Positions 53,036 through 61,134 of a stretch of 64,000 bases of DNA are shown here, piece after piece. Positions within the stretch are counted from its first letter, which is position 1. The number at the start of each line of letters is the position of its first letter. Origin of the DNA: Anaerostipes sp. (lineage in GTDB: Bacteria; Bacillota; Clostridia; Lachnospirales; Lachnospiraceae); NCBI RefSeq assembly GCF_018381315.1, contig NZ_JAGZSD010000005.1:124001-188000 (forward strand), given 5' to 3'. A program made the translations under genes and the position numbers. The notes below the pieces were generated by a model. That model ran no database searches. It was not told the origin of the DNA and saw only the letters and a program-made list of their open reading frames with translations.

Positions 53036-54217
53036 TTAGTGATGGAATAACCGTATTCCGGTAAAACACATAACCATATTATATTTGTTGCATGTAGAAA
53101 TGACATGATCGTCACGGATAGAGCCGCCCGGCTCAGCCACATAAGAAACACCGCTTTTGTGGGCCCGTTCAATGTTATCCCCAAATGGGAAAAATGCATC
53201 AGATCCCAATGCCACTCCGGTCATCTGATCCAGCCATTCACGTTTTTCCTCTCTTGTGAACACTTCAGGTTTTACTTTAAAGATCGTTTCCCATGCTCCG
53301 TCAGCCAGCACATCCATGTAGTCTTCGCCGATATATAAATCAATGGCATTGTCTCTGTCTGCACGGCGGATACCGTCAACAAATTCAAGCCCCATAACTT
53401 TCGGCGCCTGACGCAGGTACCAGTTGTCCGCTTTTTGTCCTGCCAGACGGGTACAGTGGATTCTGGACTGCTGTCCCGCACCGATTCCGATCGCCTGTCC
53501 GTCCTTTGCATAGCAGACAGAATTAGACTGTGTATATTTTAATGTGATCATCGCAATTGCCAAGTCTATTTTTGCAGAGTCAGGCAATTCCTTATTTTCT
53601 GTCACGATGTCGTTAAAGAAATCCTTGTCAATATTCAGTTCATTTCTTCCCTGTTCAAAAGTTACACCGAACACTTCTTTGCGCTCTACTGGTGCAGGTA
53701 CATAATCCGGATCAATCTCAATCACATTGTAATTGCCTTTTTTCTTTTCTTTTAATATCTCAAGTGCCTCCGGCTCATATCCTGGAGCGATTACCCCATC
53801 GGAAACTTCTCTTTTGATGATTTTGGCTGTAGCCGCGTCACATACATCAGACAGTGAGATAAAATCCCCGAAAGAAGACATACGGTCTGCCCCCCTTGCC
53901 CTGGCATAAGCATTGGCGAGAGGTGTAAATTCCATGTCCATATCATCCACCCAGTAGATCTTCTTTTCCACATCTGTCATCGGAAGCCCTACTGCTGCAC
54001 CTGCCGGAGAGACATGTTTAAAAGAAGCTGCTGCCGGAAGCCCGGTTGCTTTTTTTAATTCCTTTACCAGCTGCCAGCCGTTTAATGCATCAAGAAAATT
54101 TATATATCCCGGTTTTCCGCTTAACACTTTGATCGGCAGTTCTCCATTTTCCATATAAATTCTTGACGGCTTCTGATTTGGATTGCATCCGTATTTTAAC
54201 TCTAATTCCTTCATCAT
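53036..54217 (-). CDS. AICAR formyltransferase, stand-alone (PurH C-domain type)
   Basis: 393 residues. Transfers a formyl group to AICAR to give FAICAR. Carries the transformylase signature segments (AAASFKHVSPAGAAVG and NSVCYAKDGQAIGIGAGQQSR, with catalytic Lys/His) but lacks the MGS-like IMP cyclohydrolase domain of bacterial PurH. The ring closure is instead supplied by the PurO-like protein 6 bp upstream. Cotranscribed under the ZTP riboswitch. Confidence 0.93.
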   Translation of the reverse strand: MMKELELKYGCNPNQKPSRIYMENGELPIKVLSGKPGYINFLDALNGWQLVKELKKATGLPAAASFKHVSPAGAAVGLPMTDVEKKIYWVDDMDMEFTPLANAYARARGADRMSSFGDFISLSDVCDAATAKIIKREVSDGVIAPGYEPEALEILKEKKKGNYNVIEIDPDYVPAPVERKEVFGVTFEQGRNELNIDKDFFNDIVTENKELPDSAKIDLAIAMITLKYTQSNSVCYAKDGQAIGIGAGQQSRIHCTRLAGQKADNWYLRQAPKVMGLEFVDGIRRADRDNAIDLYIGEDYMDVLADGAWETIFKVKPEVFTREEKREWLDQMTGVALGSDAFFPFGDNIERAHKSGVSYVAEPGGSIRDDHVISTCNKYNMVMCFTGIRLFHH

Positions 54218-54223
54218 TTCCTC

Positions 54224-54937
54224 CTACTGATTTTTGTTTACGATCCTTGTTTCATATTCCCCTGTTTCAATGTTAATGTAACGTACAAAAAGAGAAACTT
54301 TATTGTCCTCATTCAGGCTGTTCCATACACGGCTGGTGAATGTGTCAATGTCATCTTCCACACCGATCAGCTTTGGCTCACCCTCAAAGCTTGGGAGCGG
54401 ATCCCCGTCCTGCATATATGTGTGAATAAAATGCCCTTCTCCGTTTACCGGATTTTCATAAGCAAAGGTATATCGGCAGCATGCATCCGGATTTCCGTTG
54501 CTGCTCTTTAAAATAGACATGGCATAATTGTAGGTTCCGTCTTCCACATGCATAATTCCTGAAATACGCGGCGTGTAATTCGGAGCGTCCGGCTCAAATT
54601 CCCGGGTGCGAAGCGCCTGTTCAAATGTCTGCTGCTTATCCATTAACTCGTAAATCGTATCTGTCTGATCCCCATTGGTCACAATGGTCTTATTCCCAAG
54701 CACCTTTACCGGAGCATAAATAATAAGGCTTGGATCACTCAGCTTGGACGGATCAAATGCCTGTGTGCGGATTCCTTTTCCGTCTTCAATAAACACACGG
54801 TTTCTGCTGTTTTCACTTCTGCCCATAATAAAATATGCAGTCACTGCATATGCCCCGTTCGGCGATTTCCCGATGACAATTCCTCTTCCAGGATATGAAT
54901 TCCCTTTTAATTCGTTTTCTAATGACAACATCTTCAT
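54224..54937 (-). CDS. purO: IMP cyclohydrolase, archaeal PurO type
   Basis: 237 residues from the ATG at 54937, with AAGGAGG about 9 nt upstream; an in-frame extension to 55036 is the translated repeat leader and not credible. Segments NSYPGRGIVIGKSPNGAYAV, SRNRVF and the central PRISGIM match the PurO (IMP_cyclohyd) family first described in methanogens. Closes FAICAR to IMP. First gene after the ZTP riboswitch. Confidence 0.88.
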   Translation of the reverse strand: MKMLSLENELKGNSYPGRGIVIGKSPNGAYAVTAYFIMGRSENSRNRVFIEDGKGIRTQAFDPSKLSDPSLIIYAPVKVLGNKTIVTNGDQTDTIYELMDKQQTFEQALRTREFEPDAPNYTPRISGIMHVEDGTYNYAMSILKSSNGNPDACCRYTFAYENPVNGEGHFIHTYMQDGDPLPSFEGEPKLIGVEDDIDTFTSRVWNSLNEDNKVSLFVRYINIETGEYETRIVNKNQ

Positions 54938-55004
54938 TGCCTTGTATCCTCCTTTTGTATCCTTGTACCGGATTTCTGTCCGGAACTTCCATTGCTGCAT
55001 CGTG

Positions 55005-55070
55005 TGCACCCTGCACGGAGTGCTTTTTTGTTGCATAGGAAGGTTCGGAGAACCTTTCTAATGTAACAAA
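55005..55070. repeat. Dispersed hairpin repeat, copy D (in purO leader)
   Basis: Plus strand: GTGCACCCTGCACGGAGTGC, T-run, TTGTTGCATAG, arms AAGGTT/AACCTT, then TGTAACA and A-run. More diverged than copies A-C but with the same order of parts. It lies between the riboswitch terminator and the purO ribosome site, so it is inside the 5' leader RNA when the switch is ON. Confidence 0.65.
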
Positions 55071-55172
55071 AAAACCGCCCGGGCACACTAAATAAAAGTT
55101 GCCCAGGCGGCCGACATTTCTTCTGCCGTGCTCCCCGTGGTTTCTCCACTATCCGCCAGTCACACAGCTTTC
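55066..55172 (-). ncRNA. ZTP (pfl) riboswitch with terminator
   Basis: Read on the minus strand: GTGACTGGCGG (about 55163-55153), a GTGG/CCAC hairpin, ACGGGGAGC, then the ZTP-specific GCCGCCTGGGCA (55111-55100). The last block also forms one side of a terminator hairpin (55075-55110) ending in T7. ZTP/ZMP is an AICAR derivative that builds up when 10-formyl-THF is short; binding should prevent termination and turn on AICAR transformylase and PurO. Consensus recalled from the published motif. Confidence 0.87.
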
Positions 55173-55178
55173 ACCATA

Positions 55179-55207
55179 AATATACACTATGATCTGTTAT
55201 TTTTCAA
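55179..55207 (-). promoter_or_regulatory. Promoter of the ZTP riboswitch-purO operon
   Basis: TTGAAA (55202-55207), 17 bp, TATATT (55179-55184) on the minus strand, a few bases before the aptamer. Confidence 0.7.
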
Positions 55208-55261
55208 GTCAATTTTCATAAACAAAACTGTCCAAATCCCTATAAAAACAAAGTGTAGCAG

Positions 55262-55621
55262 CTAAAACATCTGGATCATCAGTTCTGCTGCAGAAGTATT
55301 TGTGACTGCCGGCACTTTATGTACATCGCAGACACGGAGCAGAGCGGATACATCCGGCTCATGAGGCTGTGCAGTCAACGGATCCCGGAAGAAAATAACA
55401 AGTCCGATCTTTCCCTCTGCAATTCTTCCTCCTAACTGCTGATCCCCGCCGTAGGGTCCTGACAAATACCGCTTCACAGGAAGTCCTGTGGCTTCCTCCA
55501 CTCTCTTCCCGGTAGTCCCGGTTGCCACCAAATCATATTTTGCTAAAGTCTCTTTATACTTTTTTGCAAATTCAACCATCTCAGCTTTTTTTTCATCGTG
55601 TGCAATTAATGCAATTATCAT
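55262..55621 (-). CDS. mgsA: Methylglyoxal synthase
   Basis: 119 residues, slightly shorter than E. coli MgsA. Dihydroxyacetone phosphate to methylglyoxal. Phosphate-binding GTTGKRVEEATG, SGPYGGDQQ and catalytic Asp/His region FFRDPLTAQPHEPD present. MGS-fold is also that of the PurH cyclohydrolase domain, but the residues here are those of MgsA. Own promoter. Confidence 0.95.
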   Translation of the reverse strand: MIIALIAHDEKKAEMVEFAKKYKETLAKYDLVATGTTGKRVEEATGLPVKRYLSGPYGGDQQLGGRIAEGKIGLVIFFRDPLTAQPHEPDVSALLRVCDVHKVPAVTNTSAAELMIQMF

Positions 55622-55657
55622 ACTTTTATCCTCCTGATGTTTAGATACTGTAAAGCC

Positions 55658-55686
55658 AATCTACACTATAGCCGCCGTTTTTTCAA
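55658..55686 (-). promoter_or_regulatory. mgsA promoter
   Basis: TTGAAA (55681-55686), 17 bp, TAGATT (55658-55663) on the minus strand. Confidence 0.6.
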
Positions 55687-55702
55687 GAGGAATATCTTTG
55701 GA

Positions 55703-57082
55703 TTATCTTTTCAGTGATTTAACTGCTGAAAATTTGCTGTAGATTTTCTTTTTCTTTACTGTCTGATATGACCGGACTTTAAAATAATACCGTTTTTTCT
55801 TTTTTAATTTTCCCTTTGTATAAGATGACTTTTTCGATGATACTGTGGCGATCCGTTTATAACCGGATGACTTTTTCTTTGACATATAAATCTGATATTT
55901 TGTCACTCCGGAAGTTTTTGACCATGTTATTTTGATACCTTTTGATCCGCTCTTTTTCAGTTTCTTAATCTTATTGGTTTTTGGGATCACGGTAACTTTA
56001 CAGGATGTTTTTTTTCCATTGCCCGCTGCAGTAATGACCGCAGTTCCGACCTTCTTAGCTGTCACCTTGCCCGAAGAACTGACAGATGCCACAGAGGAAC
56101 CGGAGCTGGTCCATTTGACCGCCGGAAACGAATTTTTAGGCTCTGTATAGCTTTTTAAAGTGTAGGAAGAACCCTTCTTTAAAGACAAAGACTTTTTGCT
56201 GAGTTTGATGCTCTTTGCAGGAATACTTTTGATCAAAAAGTTCAGATCTACAAATCCCTTTATGCCGCTGATACTGCCTTTATCTGTACACTGCCACATA
56301 ACGTATTTTCCGGAGTAACTGCAGAGACTGTTATACTGTGCAACCCATCTCGGATACTTCTGAAACACCTTGTCTGTCAGTTTGTTGTCAAACCAGCTTT
56401 TATTAGCATATATCCCCACATTGGTATATCCTTTTTCCTTCAGTCTGCCTGTGAATGCTTCCGTAATCTTTCCTAACTTTACATTTGAGAGCTTTGACAG
56501 AGACTTATTTTCCAGATCATAATAAATAGGGTAGGAAAGTTTTCTGTTCTGAATCAGCCGAATCACATGATCAGCTTCACTTTTTGCTTTTTCTTCTGTA
56601 TCTGCATAGGAGTAAAGATATACGCCATATGGAATATTCAATCTTTCACACTCTGAAACATTCCTCTCCCATTGTTCATCATCCTGGTTTATTTGATCCA
56701 TCCCGAAACCACACCGTATAATCACAAAGTCTATGCCCGATGCTTTCACCTGATCCCAGTCAATCGTTTCCTGATGATGACTTACGTCAATCCCTTTTGC
56801 CGCTGCCCCGGGGATCGGGCCGCCCAGATCATTCATGAATATTCCATTCACTTTATTCCAGGCATTGCCGTACACTTTTGCCGCTCTGCTGACCGGTTGC
56901 CTCCCTGTTGAGTATACCGGCTTTCCATCCTCGTATCGCCAGCTGTTTTCCTTTCCGTCCTCTTCCTGCCGGGCATCTTGCTGTTTCCCCTGAACCTGCT
57001 CAGAAATAACTGCCGGAAGCAGACAAAGGCTCATCAAGACTGCAAAAATACTGTTTCTCATCTTTATAAAATTTCTTCTCAT
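55703..57082 (-). CDS. Secreted GH25 lysozyme with BIG2 and FN3-like domains (paralogue 1)
   Basis: 459 residues. Signal peptide (residues 1-33), propeptide-like linker, GH25 catalytic domain (about 90-285) with KGIDVSHHQ, RCGFG, YADTEEKAKSEAD and acid pair in YYDLE; BIG2 Ig-like domain (about 290-365); C-terminal basic FN3-like domain (370-459) ending SKFSAVKSLKR. Cleaves peptidoglycan; the BIG2 and Lys-rich tail probably bind the wall. Very similar in layout to the gene at 57940-59358. Confidence 0.92.
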   Translation of the reverse strand: MRRNFIKMRNSIFAVLMSLCLLPAVISEQVQGKQQDARQEEDGKENSWRYEDGKPVYSTGRQPVSRAAKVYGNAWNKVNGIFMNDLGGPIPGAAAKGIDVSHHQETIDWDQVKASGIDFVIIRCGFGMDQINQDDEQWERNVSECERLNIPYGVYLYSYADTEEKAKSEADHVIRLIQNRKLSYPIYYDLENKSLSKLSNVKLGKITEAFTGRLKEKGYTNVGIYANKSWFDNKLTDKVFQKYPRWVAQYNSLCSYSGKYVMWQCTDKGSISGIKGFVDLNFLIKSIPAKSIKLSKKSLSLKKGSSYTLKSYTEPKNSFPAVKWTSSGSSVASVSSSGKVTAKKVGTAVITAAGNGKKTSCKVTVIPKTNKIKKLKKSGSKGIKITWSKTSGVTKYQIYMSKKKSSGYKRIATVSSKKSSYTKGKLKKKKRYYFKVRSYQTVKKKKIYSKFSAVKSLKR

Positions 57083-57165
57083 ATATTCACTCCTTTTATA
57101 TCCTACATATGTAAGATTATTATATCACAATAAGATCACAGTGACTATAAATTTTATAATATCTA

Positions 57166-57174
57166 TGTTATACT
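57166..57174 (+). promoter_or_regulatory. Candidate extended -10 promoter of the pilin-like gene
   Basis: TGTTATACT, 34 bp before the ATG; the -35 is not clear. Confidence 0.4.
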
Positions 57175-57208
57175 GATACAAAAGAAAGTACAAAGGACAG
57201 GGGGTATT

Positions 57209-57646
57209 ATGAAACGTTTTAGAAAAAATAAGAAAGGCTTTACTCTGGTAGAATTGATCGTTGTGCTTGTCATCCTTGCAATTTTAATTGCTCTGCTGAT
57301 TCCGACTCTGACCGGTTATATTAACAGGGCAAATAAGAGATCTGCACATGCGGATCTGCGGATCATTGCAAATGCTGCCACTTCTGCTTATGCAGATATT
57401 TACTCTGATGATGACAGCAGAACTGGAGAAGTTATCTATTCTTCTGTTGCCGGCTGGAGCAACGAAGCAGAAACAAACATTGACAAAAATTTCAAAAACG
57501 CTTTTATGGGATATTTAGGAAGCGATATTGATTTCAGCAAAGTCCAGTCACTGTATATCAACCGTGACAGCCTCATTATCCTATACAAATATAAATCCAA
57601 AAACTACACTTATAAGCGGTATGGAAATGAAGTAACACTGGAATAA
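57209..57646 (+). CDS. Type IV pilin-like protein
   Basis: 145 residues. Short basic leader, prepilin peptidase site G|FTLVE (Gly10/Phe11, Glu at mature position 5) and a hydrophobic N-terminal helix (VELIVVLVILAILIALL), then a small globular domain. No assembly ATPase, platform protein or peptidase is nearby, so it must use machinery encoded elsewhere, or act as a stand-alone pseudopilin. Ribosome site AGGGGG. Confidence 0.9.
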   Translation: MKRFRKNKKGFTLVELIVVLVILAILIALLIPTLTGYINRANKRSAHADLRIIANAATSAYADIYSDDDSRTGEVIYSSVAGWSNEAETNIDKNFKNAFMGYLGSDIDFSKVQSLYINRDSLIILYKYKSKNYTYKRYGNEVTLE

Positions 57647-57689
57647 AATCTCTGTTCTGCCGGAATATAAAGCCAAAAGGGACTGTAAA

Positions 57690-57735
57690 CAGGGGAGACA
57701 GTGACTCGTATGAGTCACTGTCTCCCCTGAGTTTT
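57690..57735 (+). terminator. Terminator of the pilin-like gene
   Basis: A perfect 18-bp stem (57690-57707 with 57712-57729) and 4-nt loop, followed by AGTTTTCC; very stable but with a weak U-tract. Confidence 0.7.
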
Positions 57736-57939
57736 CCTAAAAAAGAGAAAAAGGCAGCTAACAGAAACCAACCTTTCTCCGCTGCATATTTTAATTTTTT
57801 GTGTCGAATAAGTGATGTGGGGTGCAGATTAAGTGATTATGTCCACAAACAGAAGCAGATTCTATATAATCAAAACATAAATTTATTCCCGAAATCTCCG
57901 GACAGTTATCCCAATGGCAGCACAGTTACAGTAACTTTC
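57736..57939. other. Intergenic stretch with a possible IS-end remnant
   Basis: About 200 bp without a supported gene. Near 57801-57845 a segment starting TGTCGAATAAGTGATG with AAGTGAT repeated 20 bp later resembles ends of IS21-like elements; there is no transposase. The rest shows nothing clear. Confidence 0.3.
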
Positions 57940-59358
57940 TCAGCGTTTCAATGATTTTACGCCACTAAAACTGCTGTAATATTTTATCTTTCCCACTGTC
58001 TTGTATGACCGCACTTTAAAGTAGTAGCGCTTTCCACGTTTCAGTCCTTTTTTTGTAAAACTTGTGGTTTTGGATGAAGCTGTCTTTATACGTTTATAAC
58101 CGGATGATTTCTTTTTAGACATATAGATCTGATATTTCGTAGTCCCGCTGACCTTTGACCAGGTAATTTTAATATTCTTCCTTCCCGATTTTTTCAGCTT
58201 TTTAATCTTGTTCGTTTTCGGCCGGACTGTGACCCTGCATGCTGCTTTTTTTCCATTGGATGTCTTTACTGTAATTGTGGCCTTTCCTACACCCTTTGCT
58301 GTAATCTTCCCGCTGGCAGACACAGCTGCGATTTTCTTATTAGAACTGCTCCAGGTCACGCTCTTGCTGCCTGCATTAGATGGTGCGATTGTCTTTTTCA
58401 GTGTATAAGCAGAGCCGTTTTTGAGTTTCAGGCTTGTCTTATTTAATTTTATAGATGAAACAGATACTGGCTGAGAAGCATTGACATTCCATGAACCTAT
58501 CTTAAAGTTCAAATCCACATTTGTACCTATACCGCTGACCTTTCCCAAGTCAGTACTCTGCCACATATGATAATTTCCGTTATAATCACAGCGGTAATTA
58601 TACTGGGCAACCCATCTTGGATTTTTATTAAACACACTGCTTGTTAAAAGTGACGAGAACCAGTATTTATTTGCATAGACACCTACATTTTTATACCCCG
58701 CATTATTCAGCGTTTTTATAAAAGTATCGGCAATATCTCCAAGCTCCTTGTTGGACAATCCACCCTGATACTTTTCATCCTCCATATCATAGTAGATTGG
58801 ATAAGACAGTTTCTTTCCCTTAATAAGACGCATCACATGTTCTGCCTCACTCTTTGCCTTTGCAGTATTGGTAGCATAGGAATAAATATAAACTCCATAA
58901 GGCATTCCTATCCGTTCACACTCAGAAGAGTTGTACTCCCATGTTGGATCATCCTGACTTTTAAGATTCTCACCATATCCTGCTCTAATGATTGCATAAT
59001 CAATTCCATCTTCTTTGACTTTTTTCCAGTCAATTTTCCCGTCCCATTTACTCACGTCAATGCCTTTTGCCGTAGCATTTGGTATCGGGTTTCCCAAGGA
59101 ATTTAGAAATACCCCATTTACATTGTTCCATGCATTTGTGACTGTTCTGGCTCCCCTGCTATATATTGACGGACCCGCTGTCTGCTGCTGTCTGACAGGT
59201 TTCCCGTCTTTATAACGCCAACTGTTTGCCGGATCATTTTCTTCCGCACTTTTTGGCTCTGCCATGACCGGAACACCGCTTACAGTCCAAACTCCAGCTG
59301 CGAATACAAAAACCGAAGATAATACTGCAAGTTTATTTTTGATAACTTTTAAGTTCAT
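57940..59358 (-). CDS. Secreted GH25 lysozyme with BIG2 and FN3-like domains (paralogue 2)
   Basis: 472 residues, same architecture as the gene at 55703-57082: signal peptide; GH25 domain with KGIDVSKWDG, RAGYGEN, YATNTAKAKSEAE and YYDMED (Asp/Glu pair); BIG2 domain (about 300-380); FN3-like basic tail ending KSLKR. Between the two, the catalytic and tail domains are close and the linkers differ, so an old local duplication is likely. AAAGGAGGAGG before the ATG. Confidence 0.93.
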   Translation of the reverse strand: MNLKVIKNKLAVLSSVFVFAAGVWTVSGVPVMAEPKSAEENDPANSWRYKDGKPVRQQQTAGPSIYSRGARTVTNAWNNVNGVFLNSLGNPIPNATAKGIDVSKWDGKIDWKKVKEDGIDYAIIRAGYGENLKSQDDPTWEYNSSECERIGMPYGVYIYSYATNTAKAKSEAEHVMRLIKGKKLSYPIYYDMEDEKYQGGLSNKELGDIADTFIKTLNNAGYKNVGVYANKYWFSSLLTSSVFNKNPRWVAQYNYRCDYNGNYHMWQSTDLGKVSGIGTNVDLNFKIGSWNVNASQPVSVSSIKLNKTSLKLKNGSAYTLKKTIAPSNAGSKSVTWSSSNKKIAAVSASGKITAKGVGKATITVKTSNGKKAACRVTVRPKTNKIKKLKKSGRKNIKITWSKVSGTTKYQIYMSKKKSSGYKRIKTASSKTTSFTKKGLKRGKRYYFKVRSYKTVGKIKYYSSFSGVKSLKR

Positions 59359-59424
59359 TTTCCTCCTCCTTTTATCCTTGTGTGTAGTATAACATTATTT
59401 TTAGTGTTTTCCAAAAGAGAAAAG

Positions 59425-59462
59425 AAAAAAGTACTGCATACTCATCTATCCATGCAGCACTT
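59425..59462 (-). terminator. Intrinsic terminator of sigE
   Basis: AAGTACTGCAT (59429-59439) and ATGCAGCACTT (59452-59462) form an 11-bp stem with one mismatch, then TTTTTTCTTTT on the minus strand. Confidence 0.8.
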
Positions 59463-59477
59463 CTCTCTGATTCTTAT

Positions 59478-60194
59478 TTAAACACATCCCATCCTGGACA
59501 TCTCTCTTTTAAGCCTCTTTATGATCTTCTTCTCCAGCCTTGATATGTAGGACTGAGATATCCCCATCAGATCAGCGACCTCCTTCTGTGTTTTTTCCTC
59601 CCCATCTTTCTGATTGATTCCAAATCTAAGTTCAATGATTTTTCTTTCTCGTTCTGAAAGTATTTTCATGGCATTCAGCAGCAGTTTCCTGTCTACCTCA
59701 TGTTCCAGATCCCTGTAGATGATATCCTCATCTGTGCCAAGGATATCTGACAACAGAAGCTCATTTCCATCCCAGTCCACATTCAGCGGTTCATCGATGG
59801 ATACTTCCATCTTTGTCTTGTTATTTCTTCTCAGATACATCAAAATCTCATTCTCAATGCATCTGGACGCATAAGTTGCAAGCTTGATTTTTTTTGCAGG
59901 ATTAAAGGTATTGATTGCTTTAATCAATCCGATTGTCCCGATGGAAATTAAATCCTCCACACCGATTCCCGTATTGTCAAATTTCTTTGCTATGTACACT
60001 ACAAGCCGCAGGTTCCTCTCAATCAATTTTGCCCTGGCTTCCGGTTCCTCTGCCGTCCCAAGCATATGAATCATTTTTTCCTCTTCCTTTGCTTCCAGAG
60101 GAGCCGGCAGTATCTCTGCACCTCCGATGTAATGAATCTCTTTTCCTTTCGCTAAAAATGTCCTCTTTTGACATGTCACATTAAGTTTCAGCAC
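59478..60194 (-). CDS. sigE: Sporulation sigma factor SigE (pro-form)
   Basis: 238 residues from the GTG at 60194, which has GGGAGG 7 nt upstream; an upstream ATG at 60209 is less well placed. Mother-cell sigma factor. Short pro-sequence followed by IHYIGGAEILPAPL, matching the SpoIIGA cleavage region of B. subtilis SigE; region 2 (VEDLISIGTIGLIKA, TYASRCIENEILMYLRRNN) and region 4 (SQSYISRLEKKIIKRL) nearly identical to the family. Directly after spoIIGA. Confidence 0.97.
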   Translation of the reverse strand: MLKLNVTCQKRTFLAKGKEIHYIGGAEILPAPLEAKEEEKMIHMLGTAEEPEARAKLIERNLRLVVYIAKKFDNTGIGVEDLISIGTIGLIKAINTFNPAKKIKLATYASRCIENEILMYLRRNNKTKMEVSIDEPLNVDWDGNELLLSDILGTDEDIIYRDLEHEVDRKLLLNAMKILSERERKIIELRFGINQKDGEEKTQKEVADLMGISQSYISRLEKKIIKRLKREMSRMGCV

Positions 60195-60213
60195 TGTACA
60201 ACCTCCCATTACC

Positions 60214-61047
60214 TTACCTGACCAGATCCGGATGAAGCAAAAGCTGATAATGACCGTTCCGGGAAAGCGGATACTCTGACAGTCCGATCAGTCCTCTTTC
60301 TGTCACCCATGTCTGGCTGCTGTTCTTGATCTTGATATTTGCTACAAGAATGCCCATCATCAGGCCATCTTCTTTTCCGACTGTCCTGTAGGGAATCATT
60401 CTTATATCTTTTAGCTTATGTTTTTCTATTAAAATGGTTAATGACTCATCTAAGTATGGATTCAGTGCCTGTTCCTCTATAACAGAAACCGGGATTTTTT
60501 CTATCGGTTCATATAAAAAATTTCCTGTGTCCAGATAGGCGGTAACTTTTACTGTCCTGCCCAGCAGTTCAAAAGATACCTGGTATAAAGAATCTTTCTG
60601 CTCCCTCATATTTTCCCAGAACACACAGTACAGAAACGCCAAAAGCAGGAATGCCGCAAAACATCCGAAAATCCAGATGTGAATGGAGAACCGGTATTTT
60701 ACAAAACTCCATATTCCGCCCAGCAAAGCTGAGAGTGCGAATAAATATCCGGAACATATAAGACTTTTCCTTAGCGAAAGCGGAAACGCAAGCCAGGATG
60801 TCGCAGCGATACTTGCAGCCAGAAAACCAAGCTGAACTGCCTGGCTGCCGCCTGCTGCCCACACGGTCAGGCAGCCAAGCCCGCTTCCGGCTGCAGCCGC
60901 CAGCAGAATTCTCCAGATAGAACTGGCCGCTTTCAGCGAACTTCTCAAAATAAGCAGCAGTCCCAGAAGAACCAGCCACTGTTCCAAAAACATCATCAAA
61001 AAAAACATAAGCTTATTATAAAAAAAGAAGCGCACGTACTTTGTCAA
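60214..61047 (-). CDS. spoIIGA: Sigma-E processing peptidase SpoIIGA
   Basis: 277 residues. Five N-terminal membrane helices (to about residue 155), then an aspartic protease domain with the DTGN motif (AYLDTGNFLYEP). Cleaves the pro-sequence from SigE at the forespore septum. Adjacent to its substrate gene; N-terminus follows the ftsZ terminator. Confidence 0.93.
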   Translation of the reverse strand: MTKYVRFFFYNKLMFFLMMFLEQWLVLLGLLLILRSSLKAASSIWRILLAAAAGSGLGCLTVWAAGGSQAVQLGFLAASIAATSWLAFPLSLRKSLICSGYLFALSALLGGIWSFVKYRFSIHIWIFGCFAAFLLLAFLYCVFWENMREQKDSLYQVSFELLGRTVKVTAYLDTGNFLYEPIEKIPVSVIEEQALNPYLDESLTILIEKHKLKDIRMIPYRTVGKEDGLMMGILVANIKIKNSSQTWVTERGLIGLSEYPLSRNGHYQLLLHPDLVR

Positions 61048-61077
61048 AAAAGAGAAGTGACAGCTACGTTAATTCTA

Positions 61078-61121
61078 CAAAAAAAACCCGTATTCCGCCT
61101 TTCGGCTGAATACGGGCCTGT
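61078..61121 (-). terminator. Intrinsic terminator of ftsZ
   Basis: CCCGTATTC (61087-61095) pairs with GAATACGGG (61108-61116); eight T follow on the minus strand. Separates ftsZ from spoIIGA-sigE. Confidence 0.85.
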
Positions 61122-61134
61122 CCCATGTTATATT

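Noticed and set aside
55262..55621. IMP cyclohydrolase (MGS-like PurH N-domain)
   Set aside because: Motifs SGPYGGDQQ and DPLTAQPHEPD are those of methylglyoxal synthase, and PurO is present next door.
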